Shown here one piece after another: positions 17,853 to 28,772 of a stretch of 64,000 nt of DNA (position 1 is the first letter of the stretch; each line of letters starts with the position of its first letter). The position numbers were made by a program, and so were the translations under genes. The DNA is from Methylocystis iwaonis (GTDB lineage: Bacteria; Pseudomonadota; Alphaproteobacteria; Rhizobiales; Beijerinckiaceae). The stretch lies in the NCBI RefSeq assembly GCF_027925385.1, contig NZ_AP027142.1:788001-852000 (forward strand). The letters run 5' to 3'. The notes under the pieces are model-generated. The model searched no databases. It saw nothing but the letters and a program-made list of their open reading frames with translations, and had not been told where the DNA came from.

Positions 17853-18461
17853 TCAACTCACATAGACCTTATCCGGCAGCTCGTCGCCTTCTTCGCCGGG
17901 CGGCGCGGCGCGCGCGAGGAGGCGCGCGCATTCGTCGATCGTCAGGACAAAACCTTCCGCGCAGCGGCGCTGGGCGAGACAGGTCAGCAGGGGCTCCAGC
18001 GCCGCCTTCCATTCCGCGTCCGAGATTTTTCCGTTCAACCCCTCGTCGGCGATGATGCGGGCGTAATGCTCGGCGAAGGAGACGAAGATCAGCACGCCGG
18101 TGCGGCCTTTGGTGCCCGAGACGCCGCGGGAGAAAAATTGCTCGATCGCCGCCCGCTCGGCGCGGCGCTTCTTGACGAGGCGCGGCGTGAGCGCGAGCCG
18201 GATCGGCGGCCAGGAGACGATGAGCGCGCAGACGATGAAGACGCCGATCTGCGCGGCGTAGATCGTCTTGGCGGAAAGATCGGTGAATTCGGCGAGCGGC
18301 CAGGGCGAGACGAGCGCGAAAAAAGCGGCCCAGAGCGGCGGCACATAGGCGTAGTCCGACGCGCGGCGCGCCAAAGCGCAAACGATCTCGCCAGAGGTTT
18401 TCTGCTCCGCCTTGCCGATGGCTTGAGCGATTGCTTCGAGGTCTTGCTCGGTCAGCCGCAT
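17853..18461 (-). CDS. TPM-domain membrane protein
   Basis: A 202-residue protein starting MRLTEQDLEAIAQAIGKAEQKTSGEIVCALAR, the opening of a TPM (YgcG/Psb32-like) domain, with two hydrophobic helices in the middle (LWAAFFALVSPWPLAEF and IGVFIVCALIVSWPPI). The second part of the fold follows (FSRGVSGTKGRTGVLIFVSFAEHYARIIAD). It pairs with the TPM protein encoded just upstream, sharing an ATGA overlap. TPM domains occur in envelope proteins and some photosystem repair factors; the role here is unknown. Confidence 0.8.
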   Translation of the reverse strand: MRLTEQDLEAIAQAIGKAEQKTSGEIVCALARRASDYAYVPPLWAAFFALVSPWPLAEFTDLSAKTIYAAQIGVFIVCALIVSWPPIRLALTPRLVKKRRAERAAIEQFFSRGVSGTKGRTGVLIFVSFAEHYARIIADEGLNGKISDAEWKAALEPLLTCLAQRRCAEGFVLTIDECARLLARAAPPGEEGDELPDKVYVS

Positions 18462-19294
18462 CACCAATCTCCCGAGGCGCCGCCGCCGCCGGACGAACCG
18501 CCGCCGCCCGAGAAACTGTCGAAGCCGCCGCCGTCGCCGCCGCCCCAGGACGAGCCGCCGCCAAAAGAGCCGCCGTCGCCCCAATCGCCGCGGCTCGGGG
18601 GCAGGATGACGATCGGCGGACCGCCGCGGCGATAGTGGCGGTAATCCTTCGGACGTCCGGCGCTTCGCGCCATCATGATGAAGATGAAAACGAAGAGCGC
18701 GAAAATGAGCAAAGGAAGAAGCTCGTCGACCACCGAGGGCGCCGGCGCAGCCTTTTTCACCCATTCCGCCGAGTCGCCGCTCAGGATTTCGATGATCCCT
18801 TCGACGCCGCGCTCGATGCCCGCGCCATAATCGCCCGCCTTGAATTTCGGCGCGACGGCGCTGGCGAGGATCACCTTTGAGAGCGCATCGGTCAGCGTGC
18901 CTTCCAGCCCATAGCCGACCTCGATGCGCATCTTGCGCTCGCTGGGCGCCACGAGGAAAAGGACGCCATTGTTCTTCTTGGCTTCGCCCAGCTTCCAGAA
19001 GCGAAAGAGGCCGTTGGCGTAGGTCTCGATGTCGTAGCCGTCCAGCGTTTTGATTGTCGCGACGACAAGCTGGATGCTGGATTTGTCTTCGAGATCCTTG
19101 AGCTTCGTTAGCAGGCTGGCGCGCGTCGCTTCCGGGATGACGCCCGCCTGATCGACGATGCGGCCGGTGAGCGCCGGATAATTCGGGGCGGCCAAGGCCA
19201 GCGCCGCGAGGAGGCAGAAGACGAAGACGAGACAGCCCCGCAGCGCCAAAGTCCGGGGCGCCAAAATCCGGGGCGCAAAGGCCGGCGCGTTCAT
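18461..19294 (-). CDS. YgcG-type TPM-domain protein with Gly/Ser-rich tail
   Basis: A 277-residue envelope protein. A hydrophobic leader (CLVFVFCLLAALALA) is followed by a TPM domain (LTGRIVDQAGVIPEATRASLLTKLKDLEDKSSIQLVV and later NNGVLFLVAPSERKMRIEVGYGLEG). One membrane helix follows (LLPLLIFALFVFIFIMMA), then a glycine/serine/tryptophan-rich tail ending GGASGDW, typical of YgcG proteins. It is one base from the end of the Fur/Zur-type gene and overlaps the second TPM gene by four bases, so the three look like one transcript. ATG 19294 is chosen for the signal segment. Confidence 0.82.
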   Translation of the reverse strand: MNAPAFAPRILAPRTLALRGCLVFVFCLLAALALAAPNYPALTGRIVDQAGVIPEATRASLLTKLKDLEDKSSIQLVVATIKTLDGYDIETYANGLFRFWKLGEAKKNNGVLFLVAPSERKMRIEVGYGLEGTLTDALSKVILASAVAPKFKAGDYGAGIERGVEGIIEILSGDSAEWVKKAAPAPSVVDELLPLLIFALFVFIFIMMARSAGRPKDYRHYRRGGPPIVILPPSRGDWGDGGSFGGGSSWGGGDGGGFDSFSGGGGSSGGGGASGDW

Positions 19295-19295
19295 G

Positions 19296-19724
19296 TCAGG
19301 CGCCGGCGCAGCGCGCGCAGCGGCCGGCGATCTCCACGACGCGCGTGCGCGCCTTGAAGCCCGCTTCGCTGGTGAGCGCGGAGAGCTCGCGGGCAAGGCC
19401 GGGCGAGGTCGCCTCTTTCACCTCGCCGCACTCCTCGCAGATGAGAAACACCACCGGCTCCTCGGCGCCATGGCAATGGCCGCAGACGACGAAGGCGTTT
19501 TTCGATTCGAGCCGATGCGCAAGCCCATTGTCGAGGAGGAAGGCGAGCGCGCGATAGACCGAAACAGGCGCCGGCCGCTTGCCGTCGGCGCTCGCCATGA
19601 GATCGATCATCTCATAGGCGCCGACGGGCCGGTTGGCCTCGATGAGAATGTCGAGCGCGCGACGGCGCGCGGGGGTGAGCCCCGCGATGGTTTTGGCCGT
19701 ATCTTGCGGCGGATGGCTGCTCAT
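19296..19724 (-). CDS. zur: Fur-family regulator, Zur-like
   Basis: A 142-residue winged-helix metalloregulator. The DNA-binding part has LTPARRRALDILIEANRPVGAYEMIDLM and APVSVYRALAFLLDNGLAHRLES. The metal-site segment has VCGHCHG, LICEECGEV and a C-terminal CARC, giving the two CxxC pairs of the structural zinc site. The HCHG/ECG pattern and short length resemble zinc-responsive Zur more than Fur or PerR. It leads an operon with two TPM-domain genes, which it may regulate or simply share a promoter with. No Zur box was identified by eye. Confidence 0.8.
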   Translation of the reverse strand: MSSHPPQDTAKTIAGLTPARRRALDILIEANRPVGAYEMIDLMASADGKRPAPVSVYRALAFLLDNGLAHRLESKNAFVVCGHCHGAEEPVVFLICEECGEVKEATSPGLARELSALTSEAGFKARTRVVEIAGRCARCAGA

Positions 19725-19769
19725 GACGTCATTGTAGCGGCCCGCCGGGCGAAAGACGAGGCCGCGCCG

Positions 19770-20264
19770 TCACGGCTTGGCGCAAGCCGCGACGAATTTC
19801 TTCACCTTCTCTGCCGCGCCCTTCAGCGGCGCGGTCTGCTTGGAGGGACCGACGACTGCGGCCAATGTCTCGCCCGTCGCCATCGCCTCGAAGATCGGGG
19901 CATTCGCCGGCAGCCGCCCTTCGAAGCTCGGCACGCCCGCTTCTTCATTCGGCAAAAGCTTGCCGGCGATTTTCGTCTGAACATCGCCGATGGAAAGCGA
20001 TGCGGTGGCGCTCTTGCCGGGTTTGAGTTTCCCGCTCGTCTCGGAGACGAAGAAGGTCACGACGCCGCTCTTGGGCTTGCAGCGAAAGGCGCCGAAGCTG
20101 TCGTCCGTCTCGGGAACGCCGTAGTTGAGATAAATCAAGTCCGGCTTCTTTTCTTCGAGGCCCGAAAGCGTCCAAACCCGCTCGTCCTTGGCGGGGGCCG
20201 GGGCGCAAAGAATGAAAAAAGCGCAATTGGCCAGGGCAAATCTCGCAAGCGCATTCCTGATCAC
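19770..20264 (-). CDS. secreted protein of unknown function
   Basis: A 164-residue protein with a signal peptide (ALARFALANCAFFILCAPAPAKD) and a beta-rich mature part containing two cysteines (GAFRCKPKSGVVTFFVSET and FVAACAKP). No family is recognised; the layout resembles small periplasmic proteins of Hyphomicrobiales. The start codon is GTG 20264, supported by AGGAGA six bases upstream. It lies upstream of the zur operon on the same strand, separated by about 45 bases, and could be cotranscribed with it. Confidence 0.68.
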   Translation of the reverse strand: MIRNALARFALANCAFFILCAPAPAKDERVWTLSGLEEKKPDLIYLNYGVPETDDSFGAFRCKPKSGVVTFFVSETSGKLKPGKSATASLSIGDVQTKIAGKLLPNEEAGVPSFEGRLPANAPIFEAMATGETLAAVVGPSKQTAPLKGAAEKVKKFVAACAKP

Positions 20265-20464
20265 GAGCTTCTCCTAAAAAGGGAAGGCGGAAACGAAAGC
20301 CTAGCGCAGTCCGACCCGCCTCGCTTGTGATTTATCGCACACCGAGAATGACGCCCTCTGTCATCGCCGGCGGGCGCTGACCGCTCGCAACCCAGGCCCA
20401 ACGCTTGCGCGCGGCGGCGGCGGGCTTATAACGGCGCCGACCAAGCACCAATACCGAGCCCGAC

Positions 20465-21703
<1,239 letters not shown>

Positions 21704-21747
21704 CCGGACGAGGCGCTCTCCCCTTATGGGCTAAGGGAGTCGGGCCG

Positions 21748-21900
21748 TTTCCGTTTGAATAGCTCGCATGGGGCCTTGTCATTCCCGACGGGCCGAAGGC
21801 CCGATCGGGAATCCAGAGCCACAAAAGCGCTGGTTTTGCTCTGGATTCCCGATCGCTCGCTGCGCGAGCGTCGGGAATGACATCGAACCAATCAAGCGGA
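21748..21900 (+). repeat. family A repeat (copy 4, intact)
   Basis: A 153-bp copy from TTTCCGTTTGAATAGCTCGC to CCAATCAAGCGGA. Inverted segments: GTCATTCCCGACGGGCC with its partner GTCGGGAATGAC, AATCCAGAGC with GCTCTGGATT, and GATCGCTCGC with GCGAGCGTC. This is one of the best reference copies. Confidence 0.88.
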
Positions 21901-21979
21901 TTCCGTATCTCGGCGGCCATGACGAGGGCGGTGACATGAGAATGTATGCTTTCGGTAATAGTTTTTTCGAGGCTTGTCG

Positions 21980-22567
21980 GTGACTGGGTCCAGGCTTCTG
22001 GCTTTTTTCACGCCCTTCGGCGCGTCGAACCTCGTCTTGTCCGCCTGCGTCGGACTTGCCGCCGCGCTGTGGTTTGCCGGCCTGCGGCGACCCGCGGCGG
22101 CTTTCATCTTCTCCGCGGGCCTGTGCGCGGCGCTGATCTCTTTCGGCAAGATCGTCTTCCTCGCCATCCATGGCTATGGCGGGCTTTACAGTCCCAGCGG
22201 GCACGCGGCGCTGGCCTGCTTCTTCTTCTGCTCGTTCGGCAGAATGGCGCTCGCGACCCGGTCCCCGGCGGGCTATTTTTTTGCCGCCGCGTCCTGGTCG
22301 GTCGCCCTTTTGGTGTTCTTCAATCGCTTCCTCGTCGGCGGCCATACCTTCCCCGATACGGTCGTCGGCGCGTCGGTCGGACTGGCTTGTTTCGCGCTCT
22401 TTTTCCGTCTTGCCGGCCCGTTCGACGTCAAGGCGCGTCTCCAGGCGGTCGCGCCGACGCTCGCCTTCACGACGTCTGTCGCCAGCTATCTCGCCTTCGG
22501 CGCAAATATTTCAGAGGGGGGGCTGTTCAAAGCCGCCTTCTGGCTCAGGGAAAATCTCGGCCTGTAG
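21980..22567 (+). CDS. PAP2-superfamily membrane phosphatase
   Basis: A 195-residue integral membrane protein with about six helices. The PAP2 signature is present: LYSPSGHAALACF (PSGH motif, here with the catalytic-site His) and FNRFLVGGHTFPDTVVGASVG (Arg...His...Asp motif). Family members remove phosphate from lipids such as phosphatidic acid, undecaprenyl diphosphate or lipid A. GTG 21980 is preferred because GAGG lies seven bases upstream; a TTG six bases earlier is too close to it. It stands alone after a repeat element. Confidence 0.78.
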   Translation: MTGSRLLAFFTPFGASNLVLSACVGLAAALWFAGLRRPAAAFIFSAGLCAALISFGKIVFLAIHGYGGLYSPSGHAALACFFFCSFGRMALATRSPAGYFFAAASWSVALLVFFNRFLVGGHTFPDTVVGASVGLACFALFFRLAGPFDVKARLQAVAPTLAFTTSVASYLAFGANISEGGLFKAAFWLRENLGL

Positions 22568-22648
22568 CGAGGCGCGACCTTTTCCCAGCGCGCCGGCGCG
22601 CGCGGCCCTATTTCGCTGGAGGGGAGGCCTTCAACGAAAGGGAAGCCA

Positions 22649-23533
22649 ATGCGAAAGATCCCTGCGACCTTGGCGCTCTTTGCGCTTGTGCTGTCGTCGC
22701 CGGCCGCGCCCGCCGAGGTCGACTGGTCCCGCGTCGACGCCGCCTTCGGCAAAAAGCCGATCGTCAGCGGCGCCGTTCACAAATACGGACTGCCGCGGAG
22801 CGATCTCCACGTCACCCTCGACGGCGTGGATATCAAGCCGGCGCTCGCGCTTGGGGGCTGGGTCGCCTTCGAGCCGATGGGCCGCGACGCCATGATGATG
22901 GGCGACCTAGTCTTGACCGAGCCCGAGATCAACCCGGTGATGTCGTCGCTGCTCGCCGCCGGGGTGCAAATCACCGGCGTCCATAATCATCTTCTGCGGG
23001 CGCAGCCCGCGACTTACTACATGCATGTCTCCGCGCAGGGCGATCCCGCGAAACTCGCGCAATTGGTCCGGGAGGCTCTGGGGGCGTCGGGCACGCCTTT
23101 CGAGGCTTCCGGCGGTGGCCAGCAAGCCCCGGAGCTCGGCTTCGACGCCGCCCGGCTGGACGAAGCCCTTGGCGCCCACGGCAAGAATAATGGCGGCGTC
23201 TATCAATTCAGCTTCCCGCGTAGCGACCAGATAAGGGCCGGCGGCATGACCGTCGCCCCGGCGATGGGCACGGCGACGGCCCTTAATTTCGAACCCACCG
23301 GCGGCGGAAAGGCGGCGATCAGCGGTGATTTCGTCGCCGAGGCCAGGGAGGTCGAGCCGCTGCTGAAAGCGCTCCGCTCGAACGGCGTCGAGGTCACGGC
23401 GCTTCACAACCACATGCTGGATGACGAGCCGAGGCTTTTCTTCGTGCATTTCTGGGCCAATGACGACGCCGTGAAGCTCGCCCATGCTTTGCGCGCCGGC
23501 CTGGACGCGGTGCACGCCCCGGAGAGAAGCTAG
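22649..23533 (+). CDS. DUF1259 (LppY/LpqO-type) secreted protein, internally duplicated
   Basis: A 294-residue protein with a signal peptide (TLALFALVLSSPAAPAEV). Two similar halves are visible. The first has KYGLPRSDLHVTLDGVDIKPALALGGWVAF and GVQITGVHNHLLRAQPATYYMHV. The second has QFSFPRSDQIRAGGMTVAPAMGTATALNF and GVEVTALHNHMLDDEPRLFFVHFWA. The paired VHNHLL/LHNHML motifs look like metal-binding or catalytic histidines. This matches DUF1259, a family of unknown function. AAGGGAAG precedes ATG 22649. Confidence 0.82.
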   Translation: MRKIPATLALFALVLSSPAAPAEVDWSRVDAAFGKKPIVSGAVHKYGLPRSDLHVTLDGVDIKPALALGGWVAFEPMGRDAMMMGDLVLTEPEINPVMSSLLAAGVQITGVHNHLLRAQPATYYMHVSAQGDPAKLAQLVREALGASGTPFEASGGGQQAPELGFDAARLDEALGAHGKNNGGVYQFSFPRSDQIRAGGMTVAPAMGTATALNFEPTGGGKAAISGDFVAEAREVEPLLKALRSNGVEVTALHNHMLDDEPRLFFVHFWANDDAVKLAHALRAGLDAVHAPERS

Positions 23534-23767
23534 CCTCAGGAGCCTCGCGAGCCGCTCCCCACCATAGCGGCGGGGAGCATCCAAAGGCAGAAAACGAGCT
23601 AAACCCATGCTGGAGGGCGCTCAACGCGCCCCGATCCGCCCTTTTCTATTCCCTTCGCCGCCCCGCTCCTGTAAAAGCCGCCGCATCGCAACAAAAGTCG
23701 CCGCCGCGTCTTCCGGGCCAGTTCAAGCCTGACGGAACGGGTCGCGGCTGTTTACTCGAAAGCCGCC

Positions 23768-25591
<1,824 letters not shown>

Positions 25592-25603
25592 GACAAATGT
25601 CGT

Positions 25604-25632
25604 GCGCGGCCGGCCCTGCTGGTCGGCCGCGC
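25604..25632. terminator. GC-rich hairpin between convergent genes
   Basis: GCGCGGCCGGCC (25604-25615) pairs with GGTCGGCCGCGC (25621-25632), with one wobble and a 5-base loop. It lies between the typA stop and the convergent small gene and could serve both. There is no clear T tract. Confidence 0.5.
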
Positions 25633-25636
25633 GCGC

Positions 25637-25885
25637 TCAATATTCGTCGAGCATGTAGCACTCGAAATCCCGGTTGAACCCGCTACGCCAGCCTTTCAGG
25701 TCCCAGCGATAGCCGGGCGGCGGGTTGGGGCCGCAATCGCCGGCATAGGACGGCTGCGAGCGGTGTATTCTGGCCGGCGGCCTTGGAAGCCAGATAGTTT
25801 GCGCGAGCGCGTCGCTCGCGAATGTGACAATGAGCGCGATCGCGACCGTCTTGCAAAGGCGCGTGGGTTGGCGGCTCGACCACAT
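25637..25885 (-). CDS. small secreted protein
   Basis: An 82-residue protein with a signal peptide (LCKTVAIALIVTFASDALAQ) and a short mature part rich in Pro, Arg and Tyr with two cysteines (SYAGDCGPNPPPGYRWDLKGWRSGF, FECYMLDEY). No family is recognised. ATG 25885 is chosen because GGGAGG stands about six bases upstream; an in-frame ATG 24 bases earlier lacks a ribosome binding site. Confidence 0.6.
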   Translation of the reverse strand: MWSSRQPTRLCKTVAIALIVTFASDALAQTIWLPRPPARIHRSQPSYAGDCGPNPPPGYRWDLKGWRSGFNRDFECYMLDEY

Positions 25886-26005
25886 TTCCGACCTCCCGGT
25901 GGGCCACATGATCGAATAACGCGCGCTGGGGCGCGAATGTTTCGATTTAGGATCATCCGCCTTCGCGACGCGTTCAGTCAGCATTCCTCGAGCGGGAGCG
26001 CTGTC

Positions 26006-26251
26006 ATGCCCAAGCAGTCGCCGGAACAGAAGAAAACCGTGAGCCGCGTCATGCACGAATACAAGCATGGCGAACTCGAGAGCGGCGCCGGCAAGAAGGT
26101 CGAGAATCCAAGACAAGCCGTCGCCATCGCCCTGCATGAGGCCGGAGCCTCCAAGGAGGAAACGCCTCAGAAGAATGCGGAGAACCTCCGCAAGACCAAG
26201 GCGAAGGAACGCAGCGGCAAGACGGCTAAAGCCGAAAAAGAGGGCGGTTAG
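26006..26251 (+). CDS. DUF6496 family small basic protein
   Basis: An 81-residue, very basic protein. MPKQSPEQKKTVSRVMHEYKHGELE and QAVAIALHEAGASKEE match, as I recall, the DUF6496 family, whose C-termini are Lys/Ala-rich and resemble histone-like or nucleoid-associated tails; here the tail is KTKAKERSGKTAKAEKEGG. Nucleic-acid binding is an inference from charge only. GGGAGCG precedes ATG 26006. It is divergent from the small secreted-protein gene at 25637-25885, with about 120 bases between. Confidence 0.75.
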   Translation: MPKQSPEQKKTVSRVMHEYKHGELESGAGKKVENPRQAVAIALHEAGASKEETPQKNAENLRKTKAKERSGKTAKAEKEGG

Positions 26252-26263
26252 TTAGGCGTTCTT

Positions 26264-26390
26264 TCTTGATGACACACCGTCATTCCCGACGCTCGCAAAG
26301 CGAGCCGATCGGGAATCCAGAGCAACCGACGCTATCTCGGCTCTGGATTCCCGATCGGGCCTTCGGCCCGTCGGGAATGACAAGCCCCAC
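26264..26390 (-). repeat. family A repeat (copy 5, truncated)
   Basis: It contains CGTCATTCCCGACGCTCG, AATCCAGAGC, GGCTCTGGATTCCCGATCGG and CGTCGGGAATGAC in the order of the inverted A copies, but lacks the TTTCCGTTTGAA end. It fills most of the 171 bases between the DUF6496 and DsrE-type genes. Confidence 0.7.
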
Positions 26391-26422
26391 GCGTGTTGCT
26401 CAAGCCAAAAACATTCGCGTGA

Positions 26423-26845
26423 TCACGGCCGAATGTAGAGATAGCCGTCGCGTTGCAACTCCGCGAGACGGACCGTGCCGGCTTCGACCACCTGAAAGCC
26501 GGGCGTCAAATCCTTCTCTTCCATATTGTGCCCGCGCAAGGCGACGGCGCAGATGTAAGGAGTCACGCCGCGCTTCGAGAGACCCGCGAAGCGCTCCTGC
26601 GTGACGCCTGACCCGTCGCGATGGAACGCGCGGACGGCGGGGCCGTGCACGACGAGGGCGAGCGCCGTGGGGGCGGTCGCGTGTTCGTAATGCACGCGCA
26701 TATTGTGCAGGACGAAGTCGGCCTTCTCGAAATCCGAGAGGTGATAGACCACCTTCATCGGCGCGCGTTCCTCGCTCGCCCGCGCAACGCCGAACCAGCC
26801 GGCCGCCGCCACTAAAGCCCCCTGAAAAACGCCGCGTCTATCCAT
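26423..26845 (-). CDS. exported DsrE/DsrF-like protein
   Basis: A 140-residue protein with an N-terminal leader (MDRRGVFQGALVAAAGWFGVARA) that has a twin-arginine-like start. The mature part has the DsrE-like pattern: KVVYHLSDFEKADFVLHNMRVHYE, ALALVVHGPAVRAFH, FAGLSKRGVTPYICAVALRGHNM and the end of the fold in LAELQRDGYLYIRP. DsrE-fold proteins handle sulfur transfer or have regulatory roles. The Cys in PYICAVALRG is at the usual active-site position. No sulfur-oxidation gene is nearby, so the role is unknown. Confidence 0.75.
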   Translation of the reverse strand: MDRRGVFQGALVAAAGWFGVARASEERAPMKVVYHLSDFEKADFVLHNMRVHYEHATAPTALALVVHGPAVRAFHRDGSGVTQERFAGLSKRGVTPYICAVALRGHNMEEKDLTPGFQVVEAGTVRLAELQRDGYLYIRP

Positions 26846-26918
26846 GTGCGCCAGCCCTCATGCGAGAAAAGAAAACTATGGCATAGTCCGCGAAACGTCA
26901 GAAGCTGGGGAGGGGCGC

Positions 26919-28082
26919 GTGCGATTTTCGACATTGATCTTCGTGATGAGCGCGGCGGTTACGCCCTTTGCCGCTCATGCCGACGAGCCCTCGCGCATCG
27001 AGAAGATGATCTTCGCGCAGGGCAAGCTCTGTTTCGCAAGGGTCTATGATTCCGCGCATCTCGCCGCGCATCCGCATCAGAAGGTCGAGCGGCTGTTTTT
27101 CATGATCGGCAAGGACAAGGCCTCGACCTATTGGGAGGACCCCAATCTGCGCCACAGCGAGGAAAGCCCGCATAAGCACGCGAACCCCGAAGCGGACGCC
27201 TCGAATCGCGACACGACCCATGTCGCGGCGCTGGTCACACTGCGCGGCGCCAAGAAGCCGGAGAATGTCTCCGGCTAGTGCTACAAAAACGATTACGACG
27301 ACAAGTCGAAAGCCAGCCTGCAATGCGGCGGCGAATGCGATCGTCATATTGGCGGCCTGCGCGCGGAAGACGATACACACGTGATCGTCGATGGGGTTGG
27401 CGCGGATCTTCTGCTGGATCCCGAGGATGAGGAAGCGGGCGACGTCACATCGAGGCTCGGAGCCGACGACAAGAGTTTCCGCCTGGAGCGGCGGCCGATC
27501 GAGGACTGTGTCGCGGAGGCGAACAAGACCAATTCGCCCTACGCCGGCCTGGGCGCGCCGCTGCGCGAGCGGCTCAAACCCGACGTTCCGTTCTGCTATG
27601 GCCGCGATTATTCGACCCAGCATCTGGCGTCGCATCCGCAGCAGCAGACGGTTTCCGTTCGTGTGTCGCGCGACCTCCGGCAAATCGGCGCGGACCGCGC
27701 CAAGAAGCTTCTGCCGGATTGGCCGGACGGCGCGAGCGTCTCGGCGTCGGTGACGACGCGAAAGAACGGCAAGCCTGCGACGCTCAAATATAATTGCACG
27801 CCTTTCGAGGATCAGTGGCAATGCAGCGCTGCCTTCTGCAAGACGGGCAGTGAGGCGGATTGCGCGCCGCAAGACATCGAGAACGCCAAGGCCACGGGCT
27901 GCACGACCGGCGAGTCGCGCACCATTTATCTGCGGCGCGGCGAAAAGGATTTCATGATGCTCGGCAACGCCAATATGGGCCTGCAGCTCGAAACCTATTG
28001 CGGGCAAGAGAAAAAGACGCAGAGCGACGACAAGGTCTATCGTCTGGAGCCGATGCCGCTCTCCGCCTGCGAGGGGCGGTGA
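26919..28082 (+). pseudogene. secreted Cys-rich duplicated-domain protein, split by an in-frame TAG
   Basis: One continuous reading frame of 388 codons, apart from TAG at 27276-27278 (codon 120). GTG 26919 follows a strong GGGGAGGGG site and starts a signal peptide (LIFVMSAAVTPFAAHA). Coding features continue unchanged after the stop (CYKNDYDDKSKASLQCGGECD). A motif is repeated on both sides: LCFARVYDSAHLAAHPHQ near residue 38 and FCYGRDYSTQHLASHPQQ near residue 226, so the full gene encodes two related domains. At least ten cysteines suggest disulfides. I do not recognise the family. It may be a recent nonsense mutation, a sequencing error or a readthrough gene. Confidence 0.7.
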
Positions 28083-28129
28083 AGAAGGCGACGATAACCG
28101 ACGTCATCTGTGCGTAGGGCCGCACCACA

Positions 28130-28275
28130 CCGTCATGGCCGGGCTCGTCCCGGCCATCCACGCCGGGCAATGGCGGCTCACCTGGGCGGATTGGTCTTGG
28201 CGTAAAACACGGTCCCGTCCCTAGGTCAGCCATGCCCATCGGCGTGGGTGGCCGGGACAAGCCCGGCCATGACGG
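28130..28275. repeat. family C inverted repeat pair (copy 1)
   Basis: CCGTCATGGCCGGGCTCGTC at the left is mirrored by GACAAGCCCGGCCATGACGG at the right, with CATCCACGCC and GGCGTGGGTG as inner partners and about 75 bases between. The whole 268-base gap between genes contains nothing else recognised. Confidence 0.82.
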
Positions 28276-28350
28276 TTCTGAGATGCGTGATCCTATAGCG
28301 CTTGCGGGGATGGGTCGGCGTAGGGGCCAACGCTATAATGGCCCCCCAAA

Positions 28351-28701
28351 TCACTTCACCGCTTCGAACTGCACCAGAGCGAATTCCGCCTGTTCGGTCG
28401 CCTTGGCGATGCGCTTGTCGGAATTCGTGCCCTTCGCGAGCTTCACCGCCTTGCGCATCAATTTGATGCCTTTGCGGATCTCGTCGACGGGCGTTTGCCA
28501 GACGGCGCTGCGCGCGTGGTCGATCGCTTGATCGGCGTGCTCGACGAAAGAGCCGGCCTGAAGCTGCTTGCCGGCCGCGATGGCTTCCCTGGTTTCCGCG
28601 ATCGCGTCTTCCAGATAAGCGGGGTCGGCGAAGGCCGGCTGCGCGAAGACCCCGAGGCCCATGCTCATCATGGCGATGATGGTTAACCGGCGCGACAACA
28701 T
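28351..28701 (-). CDS. small periplasmic protein, SmbP-like
   Basis: A 116-residue protein with a signal peptide (LTIIAMMSMGLGVFAQPAFA) and a fully helical mature part (YLEDAIAETREAIAAGKQLQAGSFVEHADQAIDHARSAVW). Regular spacing of His/Asp/Glu and Ala resembles SmbP, a small metal-binding helical protein first described in ammonia oxidisers, but fewer histidines are present than in that protein. The start is certain: AGGAGG lies seven bases before ATG 28701. It is a single gene preceded by 70 bases and rluD. Confidence 0.65.
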   Translation of the reverse strand: MLSRRLTIIAMMSMGLGVFAQPAFADPAYLEDAIAETREAIAAGKQLQAGSFVEHADQAIDHARSAVWQTPVDEIRKGIKLMRKAVKLAKGTNSDKRIAKATEQAEFALVQFEAVK

Positions 28702-28772
28702 ATTTTGCCTCCTCGAGCGATGAAAACCCTCTTCGCGTATAGTGCTTATTTTTGCCCCGGCCTCAACTGCGC

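Noticed and set aside
27276..27278. TAG read as pyrrolysine
   Set aside because: No pylT-like tRNA or pyl gene is in this window and alphaproteobacteria generally lack the system; nonsense mutation or sequencing error is simpler.
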